Below, piece after piece: positions 42,321-51,892 of a stretch of DNA of 64,000 bases. Numbering within the stretch: the first letter of the stretch is position 1; each line of letters begins with the position of its first letter. Position numbers and translations under genes: made by a program. The notes below the pieces were generated by a model that saw only the letters and a list, made by a program, of their open reading frames with translations, did not search any database and was not told the DNA's origin. The DNA is from Marinobacterium lutimaris (GTDB lineage: Bacteria > Pseudomonadota > Gammaproteobacteria > Pseudomonadales > Balneatricaceae), in contig NZ_FNVQ01000003.1 of assembly GCF_900108065.1 (NCBI RefSeq), positions 1-64,000 on the forward strand. The letters are read 5' to 3'.

Positions 42321-45300
42321 ATGACACAATATGACTGGCTAAATGAAGATACTGTTCCATCCGAGGAAAGCCTGAACGGCTACCCATCAGCGCTACGCAT
42401 GCCGCATAACTTCAACCGGAATACGGTAAAAGAAGTACTGAACGGCTTCCTGCTGCGCTCCAACCGTCCGTTTATCATCACCGGCTACACCTCGCTCAAA
42501 CAGCTGGTTAACTTTATCAGCGAACTGCCAGACAGCTCCTATTTCCAGTTGCTTCTGGGTAATGAACCCAGCCTCTCCAGCGCCAATGCCTATAAACCGA
42601 TACAGCAATCCTACCCCGAAGAGGTTGAGGCCTACTGGCTGAGCCAGGGGCTCTCACTCCGTCAAAGTCTGGCGCTGGTCAGAACTCTGCAAAAATTTGA
42701 GCTGCAAAGAGTGGAGGCTCAGTATCTCGACCTCCCCCATCGTATGCTGCACGCCAAGATCTACTTGGCGGAGGATCATGCAGCGATCGGATCATCGAAC
42801 TTCTCGTTGAATGGTTTGACACGGAATATCGAAGGGAATGTCTGCTTTAAAAAGCTTGATGATGAACAAAAGAAAAATAGTTGTCCTCGCCGCAAAGACG
42901 AGACTGATCGCTATAGCGAGGTCCGCCAGTTTGCCGAAACCCTCTGGGAGGATAAACGCGCCGTCGATTATACCGATACCCTTTATGAGCTACTGAGAAA
43001 ACTGCTACGTACTGCGACCTGGCCTGAATCCCTGGCACGCGCCTGTGCCGAACTACTGGAAGGACACTGGGCGGACCAGTATATCGACTCTATTACACCG
43101 ATTAAGAACACGACAATCTGGCCCGCACAACGCCAGGGCGTCGCCCAGGCGCTGTGCGTTCTCGATCAACTAGGGAGTGTGTTACTTGCCGATGCCACCG
43201 GCTCAGGCAAAACCCGCCTAGGGTCGGTGCTACTGCGTGCGGTCCACGACCGGATATGGAAAAAGGGCCGCGCCCGGAACAGTGCATACACGACGCTGAT
43301 CTGTCCACCGGGTGTGCGGCATAACTGGCTGCAAGAAACGACACTGCATGGTCTGCAGATACAACCCTACTCTCAGGGGCTCCTCAGTGGAAGCAAGGAT
43401 AAAGGGGATGCGCAGTTGGTCGACCTGTCACTGAAACAGTCTCAGATTCTCTGTGTCGATGAAGCCCATAACTACCTGAACGAAAGCTCCAACCGCACCC
43501 GTTTTCTGCTTCGCAACATGGCCGATCATGTCATCCTGCAAACGGCTACACCGATCAACAAGGGACAGAGCGATTTGCTCTCGCTGATCAATATTTTAGG
43601 CGCTGACAACTTCGACCCGGCCAGTATCAAAGCCTTCAACCATTATCTGCAAAAAGCTAACAAAGACCCTGCGCTGAAGGAAGAGCACCTTAAAAAACTA
43701 AAAAAGGAGATCAGTCGTTTTACTATCCGGCGCACAAAGGCGGATTTCAACGCGCTAATCGATCGCGCACCGCTCGACTATACCGATGAATACCAACGTC
43801 CGTGCCGTTACCCTAAACATAATCCCTGCTCTTTCTCCACAGGAGAGTCTGATCAGGCGATCTCAATTGCCGAAGAGGTCCGCAGGCTGGCTCAGAGCCT
43901 GACAGGCATCGGCTACATCAAACGAAAAATCGCCGTTCCGCAGCATCTGAAAGATCAGTTTTCGACCAAGGAGCTGATCGACTGGCGCCTAGCCATCGCA
44001 AAGGCTGCAGCGATTTATCAGATAATGTCCCACCTTCGCTCCTCAAGAAAAGCCGCCCTGGCCCACATCGAAGGGGGAATGGAGCCGCACGCAGATCACA
44101 AAGGAATCATTCACGAACTGAAGAAAGCAGCAGGCACCCCACCGGGGTGCGCTGCCGAGATAGCGGAAAACGATATTCCGGCCTGGATCCATGATTCCAA
44201 GGCCCACAAATCCGCGTCGCTTGAAGAGCTGCAAAGATACGAAGAGATTTGCCACCTATTGAACCGCATGGATGCCAGCCGCGAATCGACAAAAGCCAGA
44301 GTACTGACAGATCTGATACAGCGGAATGGCCATCAAATCGTATTGGCATTCGACCGACACCCGGTCACTCTATTCAATCTCAAGGCGCATATAACCGAGA
44401 TTGCCCCCGATATTGAAGTCATCATCGCCACCGGGAAAGTCGGAAATAAGCTCAAAATTCAACTCGAAGAACGGCTGAAGCCTAAACCCTGCGAGGAAGA
44501 TAAACACCCGCTGATCGTACTGTGCTCGGACGCCATGTCCGAAGGACTCAACTTCCAAAGAGCTTCGGCCGTTGTAAACCTGGATATGCCCTCTGTTGTG
44601 CGCCTGCTCGAACAGCGTGTGGGACGCATAGACCGTATGAACAGTCTTCACGAGCGTATCGATGTTTACTGGCCGGATGATTCCAAGGCCTTTGCCCTGA
44701 GATCCGATGACAAGCTGATCGAACGCCATGGCACGGTAGAAACTCTGCTCGGCTCAAATGTTCCTCTGCCTGACATTCTAAAACGCCAGGGTAGCCAGCC
44801 CGAAGATTACCGCGCTATCGTTGATGAACACGCCAGGCATGCGGATGACTGGGATGAAATAGAGGACGCTTTCACGACTGTCAGAGCGTTAATTGGTTCT
44901 GAAGGTCTGGTTGATCAAGCTCAGTACGAACAGATCGCAAAACACGAGAGCGAAATTCAGGTTCAGCTCACCATCATCAATGACCCCAAACCCTGGGTCT
45001 TCTTCTGCATCAAAGGCAGTGACTTCAGCGCACCCAAATGGGTAATGTTTGAAGATGGTCAGCCGGGATTCCTCACGGACTTCGAGCAGATCTCGCAAAA
45101 ACTATTGGCTCGACTCAAGGGGCTGCCCGCACAGTCCGAACCGATCGACCCCGAGACGCAGAAGCTGCTGGATGGCTACCTGGACAGAGTCGCCAGCATG
45201 GAAAGAACACTTCTCCCAAAGCGAAAGCAGGTCGCCCTGACGGAGATGGAAGCCGTGCTCAAGGCCTATCGTCAGGATGAGTCACTGGGGCGGCTTGATC

Positions 45301-45596
45301 GCGAGTACCTGGATATCTGGCTTAGGGTACTTTCCTCACCGCTGAGCCGGGAAGCATCCATTGACTGGAGCAGCATTGCCGATCACTGGCTGGATCTGAT
45401 CAGACCACACTGGTATGCAGAGCTTGAATCAGGAAGGCGAAAGCGGGCGATTCTGCTCAGAGACATTCGCACAAGGTTAATCGAAGATCCCATACCCATT
45501 CAGAAAATAAGGGCAGCACTGCCGGCTGTACCTTATGCCAAAGCGATAGAGAGCAGGATTGTTGCCTGCATTATTACGAAGGCAGAGTCAGATTGA
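42321..45596 (+). CDS. Phospholipase D-like nuclease fused to SNF2/RapA-type helicase
   Basis: The 1091-residue protein joins an N-terminal PLD-type domain to a superfamily 2 helicase. The PLD motif is His144-x-Lys146 with Asp152 and G157-S-S-N160 (LHAKIYLAEDHAAIGSSNFS). The helicase shows Walker A DATGSGKT (291-298), DEAH box VDEAH (379-383), TATP (408-411), motif V SDAMSEGLNFQ (736-746) and arginine-finger motif VI QRVGRIDR (765-772). About 300 further residues follow without a recognised domain. Only one HKD motif is visible, so the nuclease would need to dimerise. It stands alone, has sampled base composition less GC-rich than its neighbours, and is bracketed by similar terminators. A role in phage or plasmid defence, or in DNA repair, is inferred. 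Confidence 0.88.
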   Translation: MTQYDWLNEDTVPSEESLNGYPSALRMPHNFNRNTVKEVLNGFLLRSNRPFIITGYTSLKQLVNFISELPDSSYFQLLLGNEPSLSSANAYKPIQQSYPEEVEAYWLSQGLSLRQSLALVRTLQKFELQRVEAQYLDLPHRMLHAKIYLAEDHAAIGSSNFSLNGLTRNIEGNVCFKKLDDEQKKNSCPRRKDETDRYSEVRQFAETLWEDKRAVDYTDTLYELLRKLLRTATWPESLARACAELLEGHWADQYIDSITPIKNTTIWPAQRQGVAQALCVLDQLGSVLLADATGSGKTRLGSVLLRAVHDRIWKKGRARNSAYTTLICPPGVRHNWLQETTLHGLQIQPYSQGLLSGSKDKGDAQLVDLSLKQSQILCVDEAHNYLNESSNRTRFLLRNMADHVILQTATPINKGQSDLLSLINILGADNFDPASIKAFNHYLQKANKDPALKEEHLKKLKKEISRFTIRRTKADFNALIDRAPLDYTDEYQRPCRYPKHNPCSFSTGESDQAISIAEEVRRLAQSLTGIGYIKRKIAVPQHLKDQFSTKELIDWRLAIAKAAAIYQIMSHLRSSRKAALAHIEGGMEPHADHKGIIHELKKAAGTPPGCAAEIAENDIPAWIHDSKAHKSASLEELQRYEEICHLLNRMDASRESTKARVLTDLIQRNGHQIVLAFDRHPVTLFNLKAHITEIAPDIEVIIATGKVGNKLKIQLEERLKPKPCEEDKHPLIVLCSDAMSEGLNFQRASAVVNLDMPSVVRLLEQRVGRIDRMNSLHERIDVYWPDDSKAFALRSDDKLIERHGTVETLLGSNVPLPDILKRQGSQPEDYRAIVDEHARHADDWDEIEDAFTTVRALIGSEGLVDQAQYEQIAKHESEIQVQLTIINDPKPWVFFCIKGSDFSAPKWVMFEDGQPGFLTDFEQISQKLLARLKGLPAQSEPIDPETQKLLDGYLDRVASMERTLLPKRKQVALTEMEAVLKAYRQDESLGRLDREYLDIWLRVLSSPLSREASIDWSSIADHWLDLIRPHWYAELESGRRKRAILLRDIRTRLIEDPIPIQKIRAALPAVPYAKAIESRIVACIITKAESD

Positions 45597-45680
45597 AATA
45601 TGGATAGGCTGCAAACAGCCAGCTCTGTCATCCAAACAAGCATCAGAGAAGAATGTCAATCTAATCCAGTTTTAAAGCAA

Positions 45681-45702
45681 AAAGGCCGCAATTGCGGCCT
45701 TT
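45681..45702. terminator. Bidirectional terminator between the helicase and the fds operon
   Basis: AAAGGCCGCAA/TTGCGGCCTTT is a perfect 22-bp palindrome. Read on the minus strand it is followed by a T-run (TTTTTGCTTT), ending the fdsGBA-fdhD-fdsD operon. It can also serve the helicase gene from the other side. Confidence 0.85.
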
Positions 45703-45725
45703 ACAATGTACTTGAGTCGATTGGA

Positions 45726-45956
45726 TCAAGCTGCCTGGCTAAGCAGCTTTTCAGCTGCCAGCTTGGCAGCCGGGTGCAGCTCTTCGCCGCCCTGCTCTGT
45801 GTACTCGCCCAGCATCTGCTTCATCCGGCGTGACCAGAACTTCTGAACATGGCCGGCGATCATCTCTGCAACGGCGTTTTCATCGCCGGCGCTGATGTTG
45901 TTGATAGCGATCTGGTTGATCATCTGGACCAGTCGGTCCATTTCACTCTGCGACAT
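45726..45956 (-). CDS. fdsD: NAD-dependent formate dehydrogenase, delta subunit
   Basis: The 76-residue protein matches the FdsD family: an N-terminal helix DRLVQMINQIAINN, then VAEMIAGHVQKFWSRRMKQML and a C-terminal LHPAAKLAAEKL. FdsD helps maturation and stability of the Fds-type enzyme. Its start overlaps the fdhD stop (TAATG), and it is the last gene of the operon before the terminator. Confidence 0.92.
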   Translation of the reverse strand: MSQSEMDRLVQMINQIAINNISAGDENAVAEMIAGHVQKFWSRRMKQMLGEYTEQGGEELHPAAKLAAEKLLSQAA

Positions 45957-46807
45957 TATTTTGCTCTCGCTAAGCTAATTTGTTCTTCGGTTATACCGCT
46001 CTGAGCGGCCGCGCTGGTGGTATAGACCACGTGGCGTCCGGTGCGGGCAAAGCCTACCAGGTTCATACCGGCCATCGATGCATGCTCCACGGCCAGTGCG
46101 GTAGGGGCCGATACGGCCACCAGCGTCGAGATACCCATGGCATTGCACTTGTTGACCATCTCGTAACTGGCACGGCTGGAGATCAGGACGAAGCTATCCT
46201 CATTAGCAGGATAATCATCGCGATCTTCTGCACGGGCGCCGATCAGCTTGTCCAGTGCGTTATGACGACCCACATCTTCTCTGAGCAGCAGGATATTGCC
46301 ACCCAGATCACACAGAGCCGCGCCATGCACCGCGCCGGTGACGGACTGCAGCGGCTGATTCTGCCGCAGCTGCGCCAGGGCGTTTTCAATGCTCTCACCG
46401 TCTGGCAACGCCAGTGCCGGCACAGGCTTGGGCGTGGCCACCGCCTGCTGCAGCGACTCGGCACCGCAGAGGCCGCAGCCGGTGCGCCCGGCCAGGTTAC
46501 GGCGATGCTCCTTGAGCTTTGCAAAGCACTCGCTGGCGATCTCGATATGCAGCTCGATGCCCAGTTTCTGCGGTACCTGCTCCACACCGTAGAGTTGCTC
46601 CGGCCGCTCGATGATCCCTTCCGACAGGCTGAAACCCAGCGCAAAGTCTTCCAGGTCCATCGGGCTTGCCATCATCACCACATGGGAGAGGCCGTTGTAA
46701 ACCAATGCTACCGCGACCTCTTCCGCCAGCAGGTCCTGAGCCGTTACCGACTCAGTACCCCGACGCTGCGTGACCCTGAACGCTTTGCGGCCCGGGTTGG
46801 CGCTCAT
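45956..46807 (-). CDS. fdhD: Formate dehydrogenase accessory sulfurtransferase
   Basis: The 283-residue protein is FdhD, which transfers sulfur to the molybdenum cofactor needed for an active formate dehydrogenase. The functional cysteines are Cys111 and Cys114 in the motif CGLCG. Other family stretches are EEVAVALVYNGLSHVVMM, REDVGRHNALDKLIG and SSRASYEMVNKC. The ATG at 46807 overlaps the fdsA stop (TAATG). A longer frame to 46891 lies inside fdsA and is rejected. Confidence 0.95.
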   Translation of the reverse strand: MSANPGRKAFRVTQRRGTESVTAQDLLAEEVAVALVYNGLSHVVMMASPMDLEDFALGFSLSEGIIERPEQLYGVEQVPQKLGIELHIEIASECFAKLKEHRRNLAGRTGCGLCGAESLQQAVATPKPVPALALPDGESIENALAQLRQNQPLQSVTGAVHGAALCDLGGNILLLREDVGRHNALDKLIGARAEDRDDYPANEDSFVLISSRASYEMVNKCNAMGISTLVAVSAPTALAVEHASMAGMNLVGFARTGRHVVYTTSAAAQSGITEEQISLARAK

Positions 46808-49677
46808 TACTGAGCTTCCGCCGCCGCGGCAGCCGCTTCCTTGAGGAAGCTCTGCTGACGTTCGTGGTTGTCGTGGAAGTTCTTCTGCCATTCAGACGGC
46901 TGAGTCACTTTCTCGACCTGCACCGCGGTCACCTTGTACTCCGGACAGTTGGTTGCCCAGTCGGAGTTATCGGTAGTGATCACGTTGGCGCCACTGTGTG
47001 GGTGGTGGAAGGTGGTGTAGACCACGCCCGGCTGCATGCGCTCGCTGACGAGGGCGCGCAGTACGGTATGACCTGCACGGCTGGAGATACCCAGCCAGTC
47101 GCCATCCTTGATACCACGCTCTTCGGCGTCGTGCGGATGCACTTCCAAGATATCCTCGTCATGCCAGGCCTGGTTGTCGGTACGACGGGTCTGTGCACCG
47201 ACGTTGTACTGGCTGAGAATACGGCCGGTGGTCAGCAGCAGCGGGTAGCGGCGGCTTGAGCGCTCGGTGGTAGCCACGAACTCGGTAATCGCGAAGTGAG
47301 CCTTGCCATCGCCGATCGGGAAGTTTTCCACGTGCATGATCGGTGAACCCACCGGATGCTCGTCGTTACACGGCCACTGCAGGCTGCCTTCCTGTTCCAG
47401 TTTTTCGTAGCTGACGTTCTTGAAGCTCGGCGTCAGGCTGGCGATCTCGTCCATGATCTCGGACGGATGACTGTAGTTCATCGGGTAGCCCAGGGCGTTG
47501 GACAGCTCGACGGTCACTTCCCAGTCTTCCTTACCGGCGATCGGCGGCATCACCTTGCGAACGCGGTTGATACGGCGCTCGGCGTTGGTGAAGGTGCCGT
47601 TCTTCTCAAGGAAGGTGGAGCCCGGCAGCAGCACGTGTGCGAACTTGGCGGTCTCGTTAAGGAAGATATCCTGCACGATCAGGCAGTCCAGCGCGCGCAG
47701 CGCCTGTTCGACGTGCTGGGTGTTCGGGTCGGACTGAGCGATATCCTCGCCCTGTACGTACATGGCGCGGAATTGACCGGCGATAGCGGCATCGAACATG
47801 TTCGGGATACGCAGGCCCGGCTCATGATCGATCTCCACACCCCAGACCGCTTCAAAGCGGCCACGGGCAACCGGATCAGCCACGTGCTGGTAGCCCGGCA
47901 ACTCGTGCGGGAAGGAGCCCATATCGCAGGATCCCTGCACGTTGTTCTGACCACGCAACGGGTTAACACCCACACCTTCACGGCCGATGTTGCCGGTGGC
48001 CAGCGCCAGGTTGGCGATACCCATCACCATGGTGGAACCCTGGCTGTGCTCGGTCACGCCCAGACCGTAATAGATCGCGGCGTTGCCGGCGGTCGCGTAG
48101 GTACGTGCAGCCTGACGGATGTCGGCAGCAGCCACACCGGTTACCGCTTCCATATGCTCTGGTGAATGACGCTCGTCGGAGATGAAGTCACGCCATTTGC
48201 TGTAGGCATCGCCTTCACAGCGGCTGGCAATGAATTCCTTGTCTTCCAGACCTTCGGTAACCACCACGTGTGCCAGGGCGTTGACCAGGGCCACGTTGGT
48301 ACCCGGGCGCAGCGGCAGGTGCATGGAGTCGTTCAGGTGCGGCGTATCCAGCAGGTCGATATGACGCGGGTCCGCCACGATCAGGCTGGCGCCTTCACGC
48401 AGGCGACGGCGCATCAGAGAACCGAATACCGGGTGCGCGTCAGTCGGGTTGGCACCGATCACCAGCACGCAGTCGGACTGCATCACGGAATCGAACGTCT
48501 GGGTACCGGCGGACTCACCCAGAGTCTGCTTCAGACCATAGCCGGTGGGGCTGTGGCAGACGCGGGCACAGGTATCGGTGTTGTTGTTACCGAAACCGGC
48601 ACGGATCAGTTTCTGTACCAGGTAGGTTTCTTCGTTGGTGCAGCGAGATGAGGTGATACCACCGATACTCTCGCGACCGTGTTCAGCCTGGATCTCTTTC
48701 AGGCGACGAGCGGCGAAGCCAATAGCCTCTTCCCAGCTGACCTCTTTCCACGGCTGATCGATAGAATCACGGATCATCGGCGCGCGGATACGGTCTTTGT
48801 GAGTCGCGTAACCAAAGGCGAAACGGCCCTTGACGCAGGAATGCCCGTGGTTCGCTTCACCGCCCTTGTAAGGCACCATGCGGACGACCTGATCGCCCTT
48901 CATTTCGGCCTTGAACGAGCAGCCCACACCGCAGTATGCGCAGGTAGTGACAACGCTGTGCTCCGGCTGCCCCATCTCGATGACGGAGTTTTCCATCAGC
49001 GTGGCAGTCGGGCAGGCCTGGACACAGGCACCGCAGGAAACACACTCGGAGTCGAGGAAGTCTTCGTTCTGACCGGCAGCGACCTTGGAGTCGAAACCGC
49101 GGCCATCGATGGTCAGTGCGAAGGTACCCTGAACTTCGGAGCAGGCACGCACGCAGCGTGAGCAGACGATGCACTTGCTGGCATCGAAGGTGAAGTACGG
49201 GTTGGAGGTATCTTTCGGCGCATCCAGATGGTTCTCGCCATCAAAGCCGTAGCGCACTTCACGCAGGCCGACAGCACCCGCCATATCCTGCAGCTCGCAA
49301 TCGCCGTTGGCAGGACAGGTCAAACAGTCCAGCGGGTGATCGGAGATGTACAGCTCCATGATGTTACGACGTAGCTTGGCGAGCTTTTCGTTCTGGGTGG
49401 TCACCTTCATGCCGGCTTCGGCCGGCGTGGTGCAGGACGCCGGCGTGCCGCGACGACCTTCGATCTGCACTGCGCAGATACGGCAGGAACCGAAAGACTC
49501 CAGGTTATCGGTGGCACACAGCTTCGGAATGTTGATATCGGCCAGCGCGGCAGCGCGCATGACAGAGGTGCCTTCCGGCACGCTGATCTCAACGCCGTCG
49601 ATCTCCAGGGTCACCAGTTTTTCGCTCAGTGACGCCGGGGTACCGTAGTCTTTGTTCGGATCAAAATGCTGCAACAT
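46807..49677 (-). CDS. fdsA: NAD-dependent formate dehydrogenase, catalytic alpha subunit
   Basis: The 956-residue enzyme oxidises formate at a molybdenum (or tungsten) bis-MGD centre. Cofactor sites in order: 2Fe-2S (Cys54, 65, 68, 82), His-ligated 4Fe-4S (His114, Cys118, 121, 127), two ferredoxin-type 4Fe-4S clusters (Cys169-179 and Cys212-222), a proximal 4Fe-4S (Cys246, 249, 253, 281), and Cys374-His375 in ARVCHSPTG as the metal ligand and catalytic His. This is a cysteine enzyme, not a selenocysteine one. It is cytosolic and works with FdsB and FdsG. It starts two bases after the fdsB stop. Confidence 0.96.
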   Translation of the reverse strand: MLQHFDPNKDYGTPASLSEKLVTLEIDGVEISVPEGTSVMRAAALADINIPKLCATDNLESFGSCRICAVQIEGRRGTPASCTTPAEAGMKVTTQNEKLAKLRRNIMELYISDHPLDCLTCPANGDCELQDMAGAVGLREVRYGFDGENHLDAPKDTSNPYFTFDASKCIVCSRCVRACSEVQGTFALTIDGRGFDSKVAAGQNEDFLDSECVSCGACVQACPTATLMENSVIEMGQPEHSVVTTCAYCGVGCSFKAEMKGDQVVRMVPYKGGEANHGHSCVKGRFAFGYATHKDRIRAPMIRDSIDQPWKEVSWEEAIGFAARRLKEIQAEHGRESIGGITSSRCTNEETYLVQKLIRAGFGNNNTDTCARVCHSPTGYGLKQTLGESAGTQTFDSVMQSDCVLVIGANPTDAHPVFGSLMRRRLREGASLIVADPRHIDLLDTPHLNDSMHLPLRPGTNVALVNALAHVVVTEGLEDKEFIASRCEGDAYSKWRDFISDERHSPEHMEAVTGVAAADIRQAARTYATAGNAAIYYGLGVTEHSQGSTMVMGIANLALATGNIGREGVGVNPLRGQNNVQGSCDMGSFPHELPGYQHVADPVARGRFEAVWGVEIDHEPGLRIPNMFDAAIAGQFRAMYVQGEDIAQSDPNTQHVEQALRALDCLIVQDIFLNETAKFAHVLLPGSTFLEKNGTFTNAERRINRVRKVMPPIAGKEDWEVTVELSNALGYPMNYSHPSEIMDEIASLTPSFKNVSYEKLEQEGSLQWPCNDEHPVGSPIMHVENFPIGDGKAHFAITEFVATTERSSRRYPLLLTTGRILSQYNVGAQTRRTDNQAWHDEDILEVHPHDAEERGIKDGDWLGISSRAGHTVLRALVSERMQPGVVYTTFHHPHSGANVITTDNSDWATNCPEYKVTAVQVEKVTQPSEWQKNFHDNHERQQSFLKEAAAAAAEAQ

Positions 49678-49679
49678 GA

Positions 49680-51281
49680 TCAGGCCTCCTCCAGCACGCT
49701 GTTAAGGTGCTCACTGGTTGAGTGTTTAACGAAGTCTTCCCCAAAGTGCTTAACCGCACTCTGAACCGGGAAGGGAGTCATGCCGCCCATGGCACAAAGA
49801 GAACCGTCCAGCATGGTCTCGCAGAGATCGGAAAGCAGTTCCAGATTGGCATCCACATTCTGACCGGCGTGGATACGGTCGATCACCTCGACGCCGCGGG
49901 TAGAGCCGATACGGCAGGGAGTGCACTTACCGCAGGACTCGGCAACGCAGAACTCCATGGAGAAACGCGCCTGCTCGCCCATGTCGACGGTATCATCGAA
50001 CATGACCACGCCACCGTGACCGAGCACGGCGCCGACCTTGGCAAACTCTTCATAATCCAGCGGTGTATCCCACTGACTTTCCGGCAGGTAAGCACCCAGC
50101 GGGCCACCGACCTGGACCGCGCGCAGCGGACGTCCGTTACGGGTGCCACCAGCGAAATCAAACATCAACTCACGCAGAGTCGGGCCGAACGCCAGCTCAA
50201 CCAGACCGCCCTGCTTCACATTACCAGCCACCTGGAACGGCAGCGTACCGCGTGAACGACCCATACCGCAGTCAGCGTAGGCCTGGGCACCCTTGTCGAG
50301 GATGAACGGCACCGCCGCCAGGGACAGTACGTTATTGACCACGGTGGGCTGACCGAACAGGCCGACGATGGCCGGCAGCGGCGGCTTGGCGCGGACCAGA
50401 CCGCGCTTGCCTTCGAGGCTTTCCAGCAGCGAGGTTTCTTCACCACAGATGTAGGCGCCAGCACCGACACGCACTTCCAGATCGAAGTGGCGACCACTGC
50501 CGAGAATATCTTCACCCAGCAGGTTGTTGGCGTAGGCGCTTTCGATGGCCGCATTCAGGTTCTTGTCGGCCAGCGGGTATTCGGAGCGCAGGTAGATGTA
50601 ACCCTGGGTTGCGCCCACGGCTAGACCGGCGATGGTCATGCCTTCGATCAGCATGAACGGATCGCACTCCATCACCAGGCGGTCGGCGAAGGTACCGGAG
50701 TCACCTTCGTCAGCGTTGCAGACGATGTATTTCTGCTTCTGCTGCTCCGGGGAGTTAGCATCCAGTACGGTCTGCCACTTGATGCCGGTGGGGAACGCTG
50801 CACCGCCACGGCCACGCAGGCCGGAGGCTTTCACCGCATCAACGATGCCCTGGGCTTCCAGTTTCAGTGCGTTACGCAGACCCTTGTAGCCATCATGGGC
50901 TTCATAATCGCTCAGCGACAGCGGATCGGTAACACCGGCTCGGCTAAAGGTCAGGCGCTGCTGACGCTTCAGGTAGGGAATCTCTTCAACCAGACCTACA
51001 GCCAGCGGATGAGCGGTTTCACCGCTCCAGAACTCGGCCGCGAACAGGGAGTCCACGTCTTTCACCGTCACCGGGCCATAGCCGAAACGACCTTCCGGCG
51101 TATCCACTTCAATCAGCGGATCCAGCCAGTAGAGTGCACGGGTGCCGTTGCGCACGATCTCGAGCTCAACGCCCTGCTCTTTTGCCGTCGCTTCGATAAC
51201 GCGGGCAACGCGATCCGCACCCAGGGCTTTCGCCGTGGTGTCGGAAGGAATATAGATACGGGTAGCCATCGCAGCACTCAT
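49680..51281 (-). CDS. fdsB: NAD-dependent formate dehydrogenase, beta subunit (NuoF-like)
   Basis: The 533-residue protein has an N-terminal thioredoxin-like extension (about 1-110). A NuoF-type core follows with FMN/NADH motifs LRGRGGAAFPTGIKW (155-169) and GAYICGEETSLLESLEG (275-291), and a 4Fe-4S site at Cys450, Cys453 and Cys456 plus a later Cys. It passes electrons from FdsA to NAD+. The ATG at 51281 overlaps the fdsG stop (ATGA), with GGAGGTG before it. Confidence 0.95.
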   Translation of the reverse strand: MSAAMATRIYIPSDTTAKALGADRVARVIEATAKEQGVELEIVRNGTRALYWLDPLIEVDTPEGRFGYGPVTVKDVDSLFAAEFWSGETAHPLAVGLVEEIPYLKRQQRLTFSRAGVTDPLSLSDYEAHDGYKGLRNALKLEAQGIVDAVKASGLRGRGGAAFPTGIKWQTVLDANSPEQQKQKYIVCNADEGDSGTFADRLVMECDPFMLIEGMTIAGLAVGATQGYIYLRSEYPLADKNLNAAIESAYANNLLGEDILGSGRHFDLEVRVGAGAYICGEETSLLESLEGKRGLVRAKPPLPAIVGLFGQPTVVNNVLSLAAVPFILDKGAQAYADCGMGRSRGTLPFQVAGNVKQGGLVELAFGPTLRELMFDFAGGTRNGRPLRAVQVGGPLGAYLPESQWDTPLDYEEFAKVGAVLGHGGVVMFDDTVDMGEQARFSMEFCVAESCGKCTPCRIGSTRGVEVIDRIHAGQNVDANLELLSDLCETMLDGSLCAMGGMTPFPVQSAVKHFGEDFVKHSTSEHLNSVLEEA

Positions 51282-51778
51282 GACAACACCTCCAGCCGTT
51301 CGGTACGCAGGCCGTCGACCAGTTCGTCGAAGCTCTCCGGTGTCATGCGGGCGTAGATTTCATCACCTACGCGCACTGAAGCGCCGCAGGAGCAGTTGCC
51401 CAGGCAGTAAACCGGCTCCAGCGTAATCGCACGGTCAGCGGTTGTGCCATGGTAATCCACTCCCAGAGAGGATTTTGCATGGGCTTCCAGCGCGCGGGAA
51501 CCCTGCGCCTGGCAGGCCTCAGCACGGCAGATCTCCACCACATGACGCCCTGGCTGATGGGTCCGGAAGTGATGATAAAAGCTGATCACGCCGTGTACTT
51601 CAGCACGGGACAGCTTCAGCGCGGGTGCAATCAGTGCCACCGCCTCTTCCGGCACGTAGGCGAAACGGTTCTGAATTGCATGAAGAATCGGAAGCAGCGC
51701 TCCCGGCTTTGACTTAAGCTCATCGATGATGGCTTGCGCAGCTGTCGGCTCCCAGCTAACGCTTCCCGGTGTATTCAT
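51278..51778 (-). CDS. fdsG: NAD-dependent formate dehydrogenase, gamma subunit (NuoE-like)
   Basis: The 166-residue protein has the thioredoxin-like 2Fe-2S domain of NuoE, with Cys84, Cys89, Cys125 and Cys129 in the expected C-x4-C and C-x3-C pairs. It is the first gene of the fds operon. The ATG at 51778 has GGAGGAA about six bases upstream. The divergent ModE-like regulator starts 115 bases away. Confidence 0.95.
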   Translation of the reverse strand: MNTPGSVSWEPTAAQAIIDELKSKPGALLPILHAIQNRFAYVPEEAVALIAPALKLSRAEVHGVISFYHHFRTHQPGRHVVEICRAEACQAQGSRALEAHAKSSLGVDYHGTTADRAITLEPVYCLGNCSCGASVRVGDEIYARMTPESFDELVDGLRTERLEVLS

Positions 51779-51795
51779 TGTTATTCCTCCAACCG

Positions 51796-51887
51796 CCAAA
51801 TATGAACCACACTGCATATTTTGACGGATGTATTGCTCTTATAGTGGCGGTCAAATTACCATCAGGGGCAGATATTCCAAATATGAA
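51796..51887. promoter_or_regulatory. Repeated CCAAATATGAA sites in the fds/regulator divergent promoter
   Basis: CCAAATATGAA occurs exactly at 51796-51806 and 51877-51887. An inverted AAATATG/CATATTT pair (51798-51804 and 51815-51821) adds a third half-site. These lie in the 114-base gap between fdsG and the divergent ModE-like gene, the natural place for that regulator to act. Confidence 0.55.
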
Positions 51888-51892
51888 AAACA

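Noticed and set aside
46807-46891. N-terminal extension of fdhD into fdsA
   Set aside because: The ATG at 46807 overlaps the fdsA stop as TAATG, as at the next gene junction, and gives the normal FdhD N-terminus.
51798-51821. A ModE box in the fds promoter
   Set aside because: The AAATATG-N10-CATATTT repeat differs from the classical ModE consensus. It is recorded as a candidate site for the local ModE-like protein and not as a true ModE box.
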